A DNA stretch of 64,000 nucleotides from NCBI RefSeq assembly GCF_003946015.1, contig NZ_RHNU01000011.1, positions 1 to 64,000 on the forward strand. The letters run 5' to 3'. Shown here one piece after another: positions 48,707 to 58,264 of the stretch. The notes under the pieces are model-generated. The model saw nothing but the letters and a program-made list of their open reading frames with translations. It made no database searches and had not been told where the DNA came from. The DNA is from Companilactobacillus insicii. GTDB lineage: Bacteria; Bacillota; Bacilli; Lactobacillales; Lactobacillaceae. The translations under genes were made by a program, and so were the position numbers. Position 1 is the first letter of the stretch. Every line of letters starts with the position of its first letter.

Positions 48707-49006
48707 TTATTCAAGTTCTTTAATAACTGGAACTAATTTTTCTTCAATTTCTTTTTGATCCACAATATTGTGTAGAAATACAAAGCGAATATCGGGATCC
48801 AAATCAAATTTTTCAAATTGTGGTTTGAAATTTTCAGCGGAAACAATAATATCCGTTCTCAATCCTGGTGTTGATGAAATAGCCTCATGATCCAAAGACT
48901 CATCTAGATTATGTTTATTTAAAACATCTTCAGCCGTCATTTGACAAGCCAAACTACTGCCTAATCCAGCACCACAAATGAAATAAATCTTTAATTTTTT
49001 TGCCAT
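48707..49006 (-). CDS. PTS transporter subunit IIB, ascorbate/galactitol type
   Basis: This 99-residue cytosolic IIB has the phospho-cysteine loop FICGAGLGSSLACQM near the N-terminus (Cys12). The Lys/Ala pattern of the UlaB/SgaB family follows. It accepts phosphate from a IIA, here encoded as the C-terminal domain of the regulator at 49024, and passes it to the sugar carried by IIC. AAAGGGAG precedes the ATG. It lies 28 bp from IIC and 17 bp from the regulator. Confidence 0.9.
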   Translation of the reverse strand: MAKKLKIYFICGAGLGSSLACQMTAEDVLNKHNLDESLDHEAISSTPGLRTDIIVSAENFKPQFEKFDLDPDIRFVFLHNIVDQKEIEEKLVPVIKELE

Positions 49007-49023
49007 AGTAATTCTCCCTTTAA

Positions 49024-51117
49024 TTATTTTGAATTTTCTTTTTCAAATAACGATTCTTTGAAAGAATTTAAATCCTTGATACTTGATAATTTTTCAATTC
49101 TTCCAGGATCAGATACTAGTTGAACAATTGCCTTCATAATATTCAAATGTGAATAATTATTAACAGCGGATAAACAAAAAACCAAGGAGACGGGATCATT
49201 ATCTTTATTACCGAAATTTACTGGAGTAGATAAAGTAAGTACACTTACACCCAATTGATTTGCTCCTTCTTCAGGTCTGGCATGAGCAAGAGCTAATCCA
49301 GGACCTATTACAATATAAGGGCCAAATTTTATAACTGCTTCTAACATTGCATGGACATAATGTTTATTTATGACATCGTCATCTACCAATGGCTGAGCAG
49401 CCAATTGTATTGCTTCTTTCCAATTATCAACTTTCTTCTGAATTTGTATTCTGTCATCGGTTAACAAATCTTCTAACATTGGTTGCACCTCCTTTTTATT
49501 AATAAATAAATTGTTGTTTCTAAATACGTTCGACAATTTCTTAACAAAGCTATTACTTACTTTATAATCAGTCTCATTTATACAATTAAGCACATCATCA
49601 AATAACTTATTTGCATTAATACGCGGTGATTTTTTTGAGGCCTTATGAGATTTCAAAAACTTGCTAATTACCAAATAATCACTGGCCTGCGGTATCGGTG
49701 GAAGTTTTATACTGGGAATATTTCCTGTATCTACTTGAATTGTTTTTACAACTAAATCAATTGATAACTTAGACAAAACCGTGAGATCTGAAACACTGAG
49801 AACGGACAAAACTTCCATATTGAACTTTTTCTCTAAGTTGGCTGCTAATAGATGGCCTGTAGCTAATCCATAATTACAAACAACCGCAACACGATATTTA
49901 TATTCTTTATCACGTTCTATTTGCATTTCTGCAGTTCCAAAATAAATGGTTACATAACAAATTTCATCATCCGAAACAATCAAATTTTGTTTTCCGAAAT
50001 ATCTAGTCATAAACTCATATATATTGCTATATATATCAGGATAATTAGCTTTTATAATCTGTTTAAGTGGATTATATGATTGAATATGTTCGTGCAGCCT
50101 ATAAATCAGACCCGATAAATGATTGTATAATCCTTCATACAGATCTTCTTGGGTTGATAATGGTAGTGATAATTGCTTTTCCATATACGTAACTAATTGC
50201 ATTGTTAAAATTTGCGTTTCAACCCATTCACTATTAGTATTTTTCAAATTGGAATTAAAACTATTTAAAATGAAATAAATATATCTATATTCCGTATCAT
50301 CTATATTTTCCAATTTAAAATCAGTTGATAAATTTTTAATATAAACAATGGTTTTTTCATTTTTGGGAATCCACTTATCATGACTCTCAGCAATTATCTG
50401 TTTATTACTCAGTATTCTTTGAATCCATATACATGAATACAATATAAGTTGATAATCGTTGGCTACATTCCCAGTTGATCCAATTTTTTGAATTCTGTTC
50501 GAATATATTTTCTTTACAGCAATAATTAATTGAATAGGAACAAAACGTTCAATACTTTTAACAATAATATTGGTGTAAGTATTCTCATTACTTATTAACC
50601 TAGGAAAATCTATATTTTGAGTAATTGCATCAGCAATCATCATTCTTATTGACCTCTCAGGCCCTTCTATCTGAACACCTTCTTTAATGCTGCTGACGGC
50701 CTTAAGAGAATATCGATTGAGAAAACTTCTTAATACTCGCATATCCTCATCCATAGTACTTTTGCTTATTTTCATTTTTTCTTGTTCCTGATAAACAAAA
50801 ACAGGATCATTGCTAGTCAAAATATCAAAAAGCAATATAATAAATCGTTCCTTTGGTGAATAATACTCCGCATCATCTCCCAATAATTGAAGATCTTCTA
50901 TCTGGGTCAATTCATTTTCTGAATGATCTAAACGTATAAACCCTCGATTTTGATAGATATTAGAAAGACCACTTTTATCAAAAATCGAATTAATAGTTTT
51001 CAATTCATTTCTTATCGTTCTGTCTGAAACATTTAACATTTCACCCAATTCATGAATTTTCATTCCATTAGGTCTAGAAAGTAATATATGAATTATCCTA
51101 TCTGTTCTTTTTGTCAT
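49024..51117 (-). CDS. BglG-family PTS-regulated activator with IIB-like and IIA domains
   Basis: This 697-residue regulator has N-terminal HTH_11 (RTDRIIHILLSRPNGMKIHE...NVSDRTIRNELKTI), a second helix-turn-helix/Mga-like region (to about 180), two PRDs (about 190-420), a GatB-like IIB domain with Cys in VAVVCNYGLATGHLL (about 430-520), and a C-terminal IIA domain of the fructose/mannitol type with phospho-His in LALAHARPEEG (about 545-690). It is the LicR/MtlR/UlaR-type activator whose activity is set by phosphorylation. It leads the operon and provides the only IIA encoded there. A cre-like site lies 27 bp upstream. Confidence 0.93.
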   Translation of the reverse strand: MTKRTDRIIHILLSRPNGMKIHELGEMLNVSDRTIRNELKTINSIFDKSGLSNIYQNRGFIRLDHSENELTQIEDLQLLGDDAEYYSPKERFIILLFDILTSNDPVFVYQEQEKMKISKSTMDEDMRVLRSFLNRYSLKAVSSIKEGVQIEGPERSIRMMIADAITQNIDFPRLISNENTYTNIIVKSIERFVPIQLIIAVKKIYSNRIQKIGSTGNVANDYQLILYSCIWIQRILSNKQIIAESHDKWIPKNEKTIVYIKNLSTDFKLENIDDTEYRYIYFILNSFNSNLKNTNSEWVETQILTMQLVTYMEKQLSLPLSTQEDLYEGLYNHLSGLIYRLHEHIQSYNPLKQIIKANYPDIYSNIYEFMTRYFGKQNLIVSDDEICYVTIYFGTAEMQIERDKEYKYRVAVVCNYGLATGHLLAANLEKKFNMEVLSVLSVSDLTVLSKLSIDLVVKTIQVDTGNIPSIKLPPIPQASDYLVISKFLKSHKASKKSPRINANKLFDDVLNCINETDYKVSNSFVKKLSNVFRNNNLFINKKEVQPMLEDLLTDDRIQIQKKVDNWKEAIQLAAQPLVDDDVINKHYVHAMLEAVIKFGPYIVIGPGLALAHARPEEGANQLGVSVLTLSTPVNFGNKDNDPVSLVFCLSAVNNYSHLNIMKAIVQLVSDPGRIEKLSSIKDLNSFKESLFEKENSK

Positions 51118-51143
51118 CTTCCTTTACCTCAATTCCAATTTTA

Positions 51144-51157
51144 TGTGAGCGCTTCCA
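51144..51157. promoter_or_regulatory. cre site upstream of the PTS operon
   Basis: TGTGAGCGCTTCCA matches the CcpA cre consensus TGWNANCGNTNWCA in 13 of 14 positions and lies 27 bp before the regulator ATG. Confidence 0.65.
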
Positions 51158-51229
51158 GAGAATAAAGTTCATCTTTTTGCAAAGCACTATGGAAAAATTG
51201 TCCACAAAAAAATTAGAACGACAAAAAAA

Positions 51230-51248
51230 GTCGGCCAAAAAGGCCGAC
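51230..51248 (-). terminator. terminator after the binding-protein gene
   Basis: Perfect stem GTCGGCC/GGCCGAC with a 5-nt loop and a T7 run on the minus strand. Confidence 0.85.
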
Positions 51249-51267
51249 CAACAAATCTATTAAATTA

Positions 51268-52248
51268 CTAACTACTCAAATCAACATCATCACTAACATC
51301 AACTTTCTTCTCAATAAACCCTTCTGAATAGAACAAATCAGCAATCTCCTGCTGTTCTTTAACATACTTACTACTCATGGCAGATATGCCATATGTTCTA
51401 CGTTCTACCATCTTCTTAACAACTGACTTAGAAACTCCAAGTGATTTACTCATCATAGCTATTAGCTCACTATGATTATTATTGGCCCAAGTCATATCGT
51501 CCTGTAAATATTCAATCAGGTACTTGCTAATTGTCTTATTGTTCTTAGCAAAACTTGTCGTCGATAGAATATAATCTCGGTTATTAGTAATACCTGAACC
51601 GTTAATCAATACTTTAGCATTCTGGTTTATTTCGGCTTGAGATACAAATGGATCCCAAGTTGCCCACGCATCAACTTTTCCCTTAGAAAAAGCAATGCTT
51701 GCCGCAGATTGATCCATATTGACCCAAGTTACATCATCGGCACTAAGTCCGGCTTTCTCCAAAGCCTTTAGCAACATATACTGTGAACTCGTACCTTTGG
51801 TATAGGCGACTTTCTTTCCCTTCAAGTCCGCAACTGAAGAAATACTTGAATTCTTATTTACCAAAATAGCTGAACCTTTGGCTTTCGAATACCCAGCAGC
51901 TATATAAGCTAATTTAGTTCCAGATGCTTGAGCAGAAACTGGCGGTGTATCACCCGTTCTGGCATAATCAACTGAACCTGAATTCAAAGCTTGCATTAGC
52001 GAGCTACCATCAGAGAATTCTTTCCAACTGACTTTATATCCTTTGGCCTTCATTTTCTTATCGAATTCACCACGTTGTTTTGCAATATCAAAAGGATCAC
52101 CTTTTTGATATCCAATAGTAACAGTAGTCAATCCTGAAGTACTGGCTCCAGCATTAGTTTGTTTGAATCCATAAAAGGCGATACATGCCCAAAATATCAA
52201 TACAACACTAATAAGTATTTTTTTTAATCGTCTTTTATTCTTATTCAT
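51268..52248 (-). CDS. ABC substrate-binding protein, sulfonate/nitrate (SsuA) type
   Basis: This 326-residue exported protein has an N-terminal membrane helix (ILISVVLIFWACIAFYGF) and a periplasmic-type binding fold: TIGYQKGDPFDIAKQRGEF, DYARTGDTPPVSAQASG, GKKVAYTKGTSSQYMLLKAL, and DAWATWDPFVSQAE. It is SsuA-like. There is no lipobox cysteine after the helix (a Cys is inside it), so it may be held by its uncleaved anchor. No permease or ATPase is adjacent; those at 24368-25914 are of the matching class and lack a binding protein. GGAGG lies about 12 bp before the ATG. Confidence 0.85.
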   Translation of the reverse strand: MNKNKRRLKKILISVVLIFWACIAFYGFKQTNAGASTSGLTTVTIGYQKGDPFDIAKQRGEFDKKMKAKGYKVSWKEFSDGSSLMQALNSGSVDYARTGDTPPVSAQASGTKLAYIAAGYSKAKGSAILVNKNSSISSVADLKGKKVAYTKGTSSQYMLLKALEKAGLSADDVTWVNMDQSAASIAFSKGKVDAWATWDPFVSQAEINQNAKVLINGSGITNNRDYILSTTSFAKNNKTISKYLIEYLQDDMTWANNNHSELIAMMSKSLGVSKSVVKKMVERRTYGISAMSSKYVKEQQEIADLFYSEGFIEKKVDVSDDVDLSS

Positions 52249-52277
52249 TAATCAAAATAGCCTCCATTTTAATTTTG

Positions 52278-53474
52278 CTATTGTTCATCCATTGCTGGTT
52301 TGATTGCTTGATTATTTTTGGCATTTAATACACTCCTTTTAAATTTCTGTGGTCTTCCAATTAGAATTCCAAACGGTGGCACTTTGTAGCAGAACCACGA
52401 GATAACAAATGCTCCACCTAGAACGAATGCATATCCTAATGGCAACATCACTAGCATCACCCACGATGAAACGTTTAATAACGAAAGAATTTTATACAGC
52501 ATTAAAATTGGCAAACTTTGAACTAAATATAGCCCGAACGAAACCTTTGATAGATTTTTAATTAATTTATCAATCCATATTGGCAGTCCAGCTTCTCTAG
52601 CATGAGTATATTGTCGACCAATCCAAAAGACAAAGACGATCATTGCTACGTCATACACAAAAATAAATGGCTGATGTATCGACAATGTTCCATCCATACC
52701 TAACTTAAGTACTCTTTGGTCAAAATAGAATATTCCTACTGTTCCAAGTGCTAGAGTTGCAGTAATCCAACCTATCAACTTATGGAATCTTTCAACAAAC
52801 TCATCAAAAGCATCATAATGAATAGCGACAAAAGCTCCAGCTATGAAATAAAATTGATAAGTAAAAACATTTAGTCCATACGCCTTGAACAAATAAGGCC
52901 AGCCACTACGATCAACTCCGGGCAACAAATACTTAATACTAAAAGTAATGACCATTTGCAGTAAGGCACTGATTCCTAAAATCATCAGATGATGATCTTC
53001 AAATTTCTTAAACATCTTGATGATAAGCGGAAAAATTAAGTACAGCTGAAACGTTACAATAATGTAGTACATATAATATTCATTTCCATGCAGCCATGCG
53101 TCGAGTAAATGATTCCAGTAATCACTCCAAATTATTGTTCCACCAGCAAAAATGGTAGTAAGTAGCATGATGATAGCATTCCAACTTAGGTATGGAATGC
53201 CAACATTTGTGTAGCGCTTCTTCCAGAAGCTAAACCAATTATTTTCAAGATGATAATAATTGAGAACTAGCACTAAACCCGTCATAAACATGAATCCCAT
53301 TCTCGTAAAATGAAGTGATAAATGAGTTGATTCTAAAAATAATTTACTGAACGAGTTAGACGACATACTCGACTTGAACGCAGTTGTAGTGTGATTGAGT
53401 AATACACCACCGATAAAAATCACACGCATCAAATCTACTTCATGTAAATATCTTTTCCCTTTCTTTTTGGTCAA
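52278..53474 (-). CDS. acyltransferase family 3 membrane protein
   Basis: The TTG at 53474 directly follows AGAGGTGAG and is preferred; an ATG at 53501 lacks a site. The roughly 398-residue protein has about ten helices of the AT3 fold, with the N-terminal motif HEVDLMRVIFIGGVLLNHTTT (catalytic His candidate) and VSFGLYLVQSLPIL near the C-terminus. AT3 proteins O-acetylate or otherwise acylate surface polysaccharides. The acceptor is unknown. It lies 29 bp upstream of the binding-protein gene but the two look functionally unrelated. Confidence 0.85.
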   Translation of the reverse strand: MTKKKGKRYLHEVDLMRVIFIGGVLLNHTTTAFKSSMSSNSFSKLFLESTHLSLHFTRMGFMFMTGLVLVLNYYHLENNWFSFWKKRYTNVGIPYLSWNAIIMLLTTIFAGGTIIWSDYWNHLLDAWLHGNEYYMYYIIVTFQLYLIFPLIIKMFKKFEDHHLMILGISALLQMVITFSIKYLLPGVDRSGWPYLFKAYGLNVFTYQFYFIAGAFVAIHYDAFDEFVERFHKLIGWITATLALGTVGIFYFDQRVLKLGMDGTLSIHQPFIFVYDVAMIVFVFWIGRQYTHAREAGLPIWIDKLIKNLSKVSFGLYLVQSLPILMLYKILSLLNVSSWVMLVMLPLGYAFVLGGAFVISWFCYKVPPFGILIGRPQKFKRSVLNAKNNQAIKPAMDEQ

Positions 53475-53593
53475 ATGCTCACCTCTATATTCTTCTTTCA
53501 TTTATATAAAGCATGTATAAGTTATAGCATCCCTACTAGCTCAAGGTCTTGATGATTTATTAAGGTTAAAATATGAATTTCTTATTTTTAAAT

Positions 53594-53626
53594 ATTTGTA
53601 AATAGTAATAATTACTATTTACAAAT
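53594..53626. promoter_or_regulatory. Zur-box-like palindrome 1
   Basis: A 33-bp perfect 16-1-16 palindrome whose core AAATAGTAATAATTACTAT differs from the B. subtilis Zur box (AAATCGTAATNATTACGATT) mainly by the C/G-to-A/T at one symmetric position. It lies 60 bp upstream of the zinc-binding lipoprotein gene. Confidence 0.7.
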
Positions 53627-53650
53627 TTATCTCAGTAATATATTCTTAAT

Positions 53651-53665
53651 TAGTAATAATTACTA
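53651..53665. promoter_or_regulatory. Zur-box-like palindrome 2
   Basis: TAGTAATAATTACTA, a perfect 7-1-7 palindrome, repeats the core of palindrome 1 and lies 20 bp before the znuA-like start codon, overlapping the expected transcription start. Confidence 0.65.
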
Positions 53666-53685
53666 TTCAAGGGAGAAAATCATTT

Positions 53686-54600
53686 ATGCATTTCAAAAGA
53701 TTCAAAGTTTTAATAGTAACTGTCGGAGTTCTTCTACTAGGATTAGTCTTAACCGCCTGTGGTAATTCAGACAACTCCGCATCTAAAAATAGCAACATCA
53801 AAATCGTCGCTACAACAGACTTCTACGGTGAAGTTGCTAAAGCTGTTGTCGGTAATAAAGGTACTGTTGAATCGATAATTAATAAGCCCGGAGTCGATCC
53901 TCACGATTACGAACCCACTACTGCCATTGCTAAAGATGTCAGTAATGCAGATGTAACTATTGCAAATGGATTAGGTTACGATTCATGGATGAACAAATTA
54001 AGTAAAAAAAATAATGGCACTTTCATCAAAGTTGGTGAAAATATACTCGATAAAAAGACCGGGGATAATCCACATATTTGGTACAATCCAACAACCATGC
54101 CGAAACTCGCTAACAAAATAGCTACAGAATTAAGCAAGAAACAACCTGATAACGAAAAGTATTTCAAAGCTAATGCTAAAAAATACATTAGTTCTCTAAA
54201 ACCCGTACAAAACGAGCTCGATGAACTAACAAATAAAGCCAAAGAATCTGATAATAAAGAAGTCTATGTTAGTGAACCTGTCTTCGATTACTCTATTAAG
54301 GCCATTGGCTTCACAGTTGGTAACAAAGACTTCGAAAAAGCTGTCGAAAACGGAACTGATCCTTCACCTACAGTAATCAAAAATATGCGACAAGGTATTC
54401 AAAAAAGAAAAATTTCGTTTTTAGTCTACAATTCACAGGCCGATAGTAAAACTGTCGATAATATGATCGCTTTAGCAAAGAAAAACAACATTCCCATTTT
54501 AAAAGTCACTGAAACTTTACCTGCAGGTAAGACTTACAAAGAATGGATGCTATCACAATATCAACAACTAAATACAATATTAGAAAAAAGTGAACGATAA
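53686..54600 (+). CDS. znuA: zinc ABC transporter substrate-binding lipoprotein (ZnuA/AdcA type)
   Basis: This 304-residue lipoprotein has lipobox LTACG (Cys26) after a signal helix. The cluster A-I metal-binding fold follows, with metal histidines in DPHDYEPT and DNPHIWYNP and acidic EPVFDYS plus a final D. The His-rich loop of high-capacity ZnuA proteins is missing, which is also seen in Mn/Zn-binding members. Two Zur-like palindromes lie just upstream, so zinc is the likely metal. No permease or ATPase gene is adjacent. GGGAG precedes the ATG. After its TAA the same frame continues for 21 codons to a second TAA. Confidence 0.9.
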   Translation: MHFKRFKVLIVTVGVLLLGLVLTACGNSDNSASKNSNIKIVATTDFYGEVAKAVVGNKGTVESIINKPGVDPHDYEPTTAIAKDVSNADVTIANGLGYDSWMNKLSKKNNGTFIKVGENILDKKTGDNPHIWYNPTTMPKLANKIATELSKKQPDNEKYFKANAKKYISSLKPVQNELDELTNKAKESDNKEVYVSEPVFDYSIKAIGFTVGNKDFEKAVENGTDPSPTVIKNMRQGIQKRKISFLVYNSQADSKTVDNMIALAKKNNIPILKVTETLPAGKTYKEWMLSQYQQLNTILEKSER

Positions 54601-54697
54601 TATCACAAAATAGCGATTGGTCTAGCTCAATGTAATGATTTAATTAAAAAAGAAAGACACCGTACAAAATAATATTAGATAAGTTCAAACCGAACTA

Positions 54698-54726
54698 AAG
54701 CCTGGCAATTAGCGCCAGGCTTTTTT
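54698..54726 (+). terminator. terminator of the znuA-like gene
   Basis: Stem AGCCTGGC/GCCAGGCT with a 7-nt loop and T6 run. Confidence 0.85.
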
Positions 54727-54746
54727 ATTTGGTATAGATATTTTTT

Positions 54747-54760
54747 AGAAACCGCTTGCA
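54747..54760. promoter_or_regulatory. cre-like site upstream of ppdK
   Basis: AGAAACCGCTTGCA matches cre in 12 of 14 positions, 74 bp before the ppdK ATG. Gluconeogenic PPDK under CcpA control is plausible. Confidence 0.4.
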
Positions 54761-54834
54761 ATTATTTAGAACATCATATATATTCTAATTATTATTTAAT
54801 ACATCACATTAATGATTAAGGAGTTATATATATT

Positions 54835-57453
54835 ATGAAACAAATTTATTTCTTTTCCGAAGGTAACAAAGACATGCGTGATCTATTAGGAGGTAAAGGA
54901 GCTAATCTTGCTGAAATGACCCGATTAAATCTTCCTGTCCCCCACGGATTTACGATTACCACCGAGGCTTGTCACTCTTATCAGCAAAATAGTCATCAAT
55001 TAAGTGAATCACTGATGCTTGAGATCGATAACGCTTTGGATAGATTAAGTGCTTCAACTGGAAAAAAATTCAACGATGATACTGATCCACTGCTTATATC
55101 CGTTCGTTCCGGTGCCGCTATCTCCATGCCAGGAATGATGGATACCATTTTGAATATCGGACTTAATGACAACTCCGTTATTGCTCTAGCTAACATTACT
55201 GGTAATGAACGTTTTGCTTATGATAGTTATCGCCGTCTTCTAGGAATGTTTGGTAACGTTGTCTATGGTATCGATGAGAGTACCTTTGACAACGTCTTAA
55301 CTGAGACAAAAAAAGCCCACAATTATCAATCCGATCTTGAATTAACAACTGTCGACTTAAAGAACATCGTTACTCGTTTTAAAGAAATTTATCAAAACGA
55401 AGCTAACAAATTGTTCCCTCAAGATCCGAAGGAACAATTATTGGCTGCCGTTGATGCAGTTTTTGCATCATGGGATAACAATCGTGCACGTGTTTATCGC
55501 CGTCAAAATAACATCCCTGAAACATTAGGAACTGCCGTTAACGTTCAAACAATGGTCTTCGGTAACTCTGGTGAAGACTCCGGTACCGGTGTCGCCTTCA
55601 CTAGAAACCCAGCTACTGGTGAAAAAAATCTATTCGGAGAATATCTATTAAATGCACAAGGTGAAGATGTTGTGTCAGGTGTACGTACTCCTGAATCAAT
55701 CGAAACATTACGTAAATCGATGCCCGAAATTTACGATCAATTCGCTAAAATAGCTGAGAAATTAGAAACACATTACCGCGATATGCAAGATTTGGAATTT
55801 ACGATTGAACACGGCAAACTTTACTTATTACAAGCTCGTGCTGGTAAGCGTACTCCCGCAGCAGCTGTAAAAGTCGCCGTCGACTTAGTAAATGAAGGAC
55901 TTATCGACAAAGAAACAGCTATCAAACGTATCAAACCAGAATCCATCTCAGCAATGCTTCATTCCGAATTTGCTCATAAAGCTCTTGAACGACAACACAT
56001 CTTAGCAACTGGTTTACCAGCCTCCCCAGGTGCGGCCAGTGGACAAGTATACTTCACAGCAGCATCCGCAAAGAGTGCACATGATGATAAGCATCAAAAG
56101 GTTGTTCTTCTGAGACAAGATACTTCACCAGAGGATATCGAAGGTATGGTTGTCAGTGAGGCTATCGTAACTTCACGTGGTGGAATGACTTCTCACGCTG
56201 CTGTTGTAGCCCGAGGTATGGGTTCAACTGGTGTCGTTGGTGCCCATGCACTGCAAGTAAGTTATGAGAACAAAACCGCTTCGGTTGAAGACACAGTTAT
56301 TCACGAAGGTGATTGGATCTCAGTTGATGGTACGAGTGGCCATTTATATTTAGGACAATTAGAAACAACTGATGCAAATATAAACGATGATCTTTCAACT
56401 CTACTGGAATGGTCTAAAGAAATCAGTCATTTGGGTGTTTACACGAACGCTGATACACCAGCAGACTTCCAACGTGCACTAGACTTTGATGCTGATGGAA
56501 TCGGTCTAACTAGAACTGAGCATATGTTCTTCAAGCCTGAACGACTCTTACAAATGCGTCGTTTGATCCTTGCCAAAGATGCTGAAGGACGCAAAGATCC
56601 ATTAGCGAAAATCCTCGCTTTACAACAAAACGATTTCTATAAAATTTATAAATTATCTGCGGGTAAATCAGTTACAGTCAGATTACTGGATCCACCATTA
56701 CATGAGTTTTTACCACATGATGAAAAAGAAATTAACTTAGTCGCTAAAGAAATAGATACTACTGTTGATACACTCAAAGCCAGAATCGATTCACTAAAGG
56801 AATTAAATCCTATGCTTGGTCATCGTGGAGATAGATTAGCTGTAACCTATCCTGATATTTACCAAATGCAAGTAACAGCCATCACAAATGCCGCTATTCA
56901 ATTGAATCAAGAAGGATTCGATATTAAACCACATATCATGATTCCCTTAACAAACTCAAAAAAAGAAATGAAATGGGTTCGTGATGTTGTTGAACAAACT
57001 ATCCAAAAAATTCTAATTGAGAAAAATACTGATCTTGAATATAAAATTGGTACAATGATGGAGATGCCTCGTGCCTGTGTTACAGCTAACAAAATTGCTG
57101 AAGTATCAGACTTCTTTAGTTTTGGTACAAATGATCTAACCCAACTAACCTTTGGTTATTCACGTGATGATGTTGGCTCATTCATGCCAGAATATATTGC
57201 CCAAGGGATCTTGCCAAATGATCCATTCCAAACAGTTGATACTGAAGGTGTCGGAGAACTGATGCGAATGGCCGTGGAACGCGGTCGTAGTACTAATTCT
57301 GAACTACCAATTGGTGTCTGTGGTGAAGTTGGTGGAGATCCTAAATCAATCCAATTTTTTGAAAAAATCGGCATTTCATATGTATCTTGTTCACCTTTTA
57401 GAATCCCTGTAGCAAGAATTGCTGCTGCTCAAGCTGCATTACCTAATAATTAG
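54835..57453 (+). CDS. ppdK: pyruvate, phosphate dikinase
   Basis: This 872-residue enzyme interconverts pyruvate, ATP and Pi with PEP, AMP and PPi. Order of domains: ATP-grasp (residues 1-340; KGANLAEMTRL, SVRSGAAISMPGMMDT, NVQTMVFGN), swivelling phospho-His domain (SRGGMTSHAAVVARGMG, about residues 447-463), and C-terminal PEP-binding TIM barrel (GIGLTRTEHMFF; GTMMEMPRACV; FSFGTNDLTQ; GVCGEVGGDP). Length is standard. AAGGAG precedes the ATG. A CcpN-type regulator follows in the same direction. In a lactic acid bacterium it would make PEP from pyruvate, e.g. from serine via SdaAB. Confidence 0.95.
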   Translation: MKQIYFFSEGNKDMRDLLGGKGANLAEMTRLNLPVPHGFTITTEACHSYQQNSHQLSESLMLEIDNALDRLSASTGKKFNDDTDPLLISVRSGAAISMPGMMDTILNIGLNDNSVIALANITGNERFAYDSYRRLLGMFGNVVYGIDESTFDNVLTETKKAHNYQSDLELTTVDLKNIVTRFKEIYQNEANKLFPQDPKEQLLAAVDAVFASWDNNRARVYRRQNNIPETLGTAVNVQTMVFGNSGEDSGTGVAFTRNPATGEKNLFGEYLLNAQGEDVVSGVRTPESIETLRKSMPEIYDQFAKIAEKLETHYRDMQDLEFTIEHGKLYLLQARAGKRTPAAAVKVAVDLVNEGLIDKETAIKRIKPESISAMLHSEFAHKALERQHILATGLPASPGAASGQVYFTAASAKSAHDDKHQKVVLLRQDTSPEDIEGMVVSEAIVTSRGGMTSHAAVVARGMGSTGVVGAHALQVSYENKTASVEDTVIHEGDWISVDGTSGHLYLGQLETTDANINDDLSTLLEWSKEISHLGVYTNADTPADFQRALDFDADGIGLTRTEHMFFKPERLLQMRRLILAKDAEGRKDPLAKILALQQNDFYKIYKLSAGKSVTVRLLDPPLHEFLPHDEKEINLVAKEIDTTVDTLKARIDSLKELNPMLGHRGDRLAVTYPDIYQMQVTAITNAAIQLNQEGFDIKPHIMIPLTNSKKEMKWVRDVVEQTIQKILIEKNTDLEYKIGTMMEMPRACVTANKIAEVSDFFSFGTNDLTQLTFGYSRDDVGSFMPEYIAQGILPNDPFQTVDTEGVGELMRMAVERGRSTNSELPIGVCGEVGGDPKSIQFFEKIGISYVSCSPFRIPVARIAAAQAALPNN

Positions 57454-57516
57454 GCTTCCAAAAAATACTACGTGATATTATAATTAATATAACAACATAT
57501 ATTCTAGGGAGATATC

Positions 57517-58143
57517 ATGTATTTAACTGACCGCCAAAAACAAATTATCGATATGACCAGACAAAAAAGTCCAATGACAAGTGAACAAATTGCTGAAAAA
57601 TTGCAACTAAGTGTGCCCACGATCCGTGGGGACTTACGCTTGCTGACAGCTACGGAGATATTAAGATCACGACCAAAAGTAGGATATGAATTCTCTCAAT
57701 TACCGAAGTCCAGTTTAGACTTCGATGAATTATACGGAGAATCAATCGCCCATATCCTAATCAATCCAATCTTCGTCCAACCTAGTACAACTCTGCCAGA
57801 ATGTGTCAATAAACTATTTATCAATGATGTCGGGTCATTATATGTAACGGACAATGATGACAAGTTGTTAGGACTTATTTCACGTAAAGATTTATTAGCA
57901 GTAACTGTCAACAACGCTGATACTGATTCAATGATTGCCAGTATGGTTATGACGCGAATGCCTAATCTAGTCACTGTCAACTCAGATATGTCGATAATTG
58001 AGGTTGGTAGATTACTCTATAAACACCAAGTTGACTCACTTCCAGTCACAAAAAAAGACGACCCTACTCAGGTCGTCGGTAAAATTACTAAAAATCGCAT
58101 CTTCCAATACTTTATTGAAGTCGGTTTGAAATATACTGATTAA
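57517..58143 (+). CDS. ccpN: CcpN-type regulator (HTH plus CBS pair)
   Basis: This 208-residue regulator has a DeoR-like HTH (residues 1-60; LTDRQKQIIDMTRQKSPMTS, then LSVPTIRGDLRLL) followed by two CBS domains (about 80-135 and 145-205; VGSLYVTDNDDKLLGLISRK and LVTVNSDMSI...DSLPVTKKDDPTQVVGKI). It is the B. subtilis CcpN arrangement: an ATP/ADP-responsive repressor of gluconeogenic genes (gapB, pckA). Its position 63 bp after ppdK implies control of PPDK. The usual YqfL-type PPDK regulatory kinase is not next to it. AGGGAG precedes the ATG. Confidence 0.88.
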   Translation: MYLTDRQKQIIDMTRQKSPMTSEQIAEKLQLSVPTIRGDLRLLTATEILRSRPKVGYEFSQLPKSSLDFDELYGESIAHILINPIFVQPSTTLPECVNKLFINDVGSLYVTDNDDKLLGLISRKDLLAVTVNNADTDSMIASMVMTRMPNLVTVNSDMSIIEVGRLLYKHQVDSLPVTKKDDPTQVVGKITKNRIFQYFIEVGLKYTD

Positions 58144-58145
58144 TG

Positions 58146-58177
58146 AAATCAGCCAATATAGTTTTGGCTGATTTTTT
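58146..58177 (+). terminator. terminator of the ppdK-ccpN operon
   Basis: Perfect stem AAATCAGCCA/TGGCTGATTT with a T7 run. Confidence 0.85.
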
Positions 58178-58264
58178 TGTGCTTAAAAATTACAAGTTAA
58201 ATAATATCGAGTAAACATATGTATCGTATAATTAATATATATATTCCAGAAAGTGAGTAACTAC

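Noticed and set aside
47389-49006. Ascorbate-specific PTS (ula) operon
   Set aside because: IIC and IIB are of UlaA/UlaB type, but ulaG, ulaD and ulaE neighbours are absent and two aldolases are present, so ascorbate is not supported.
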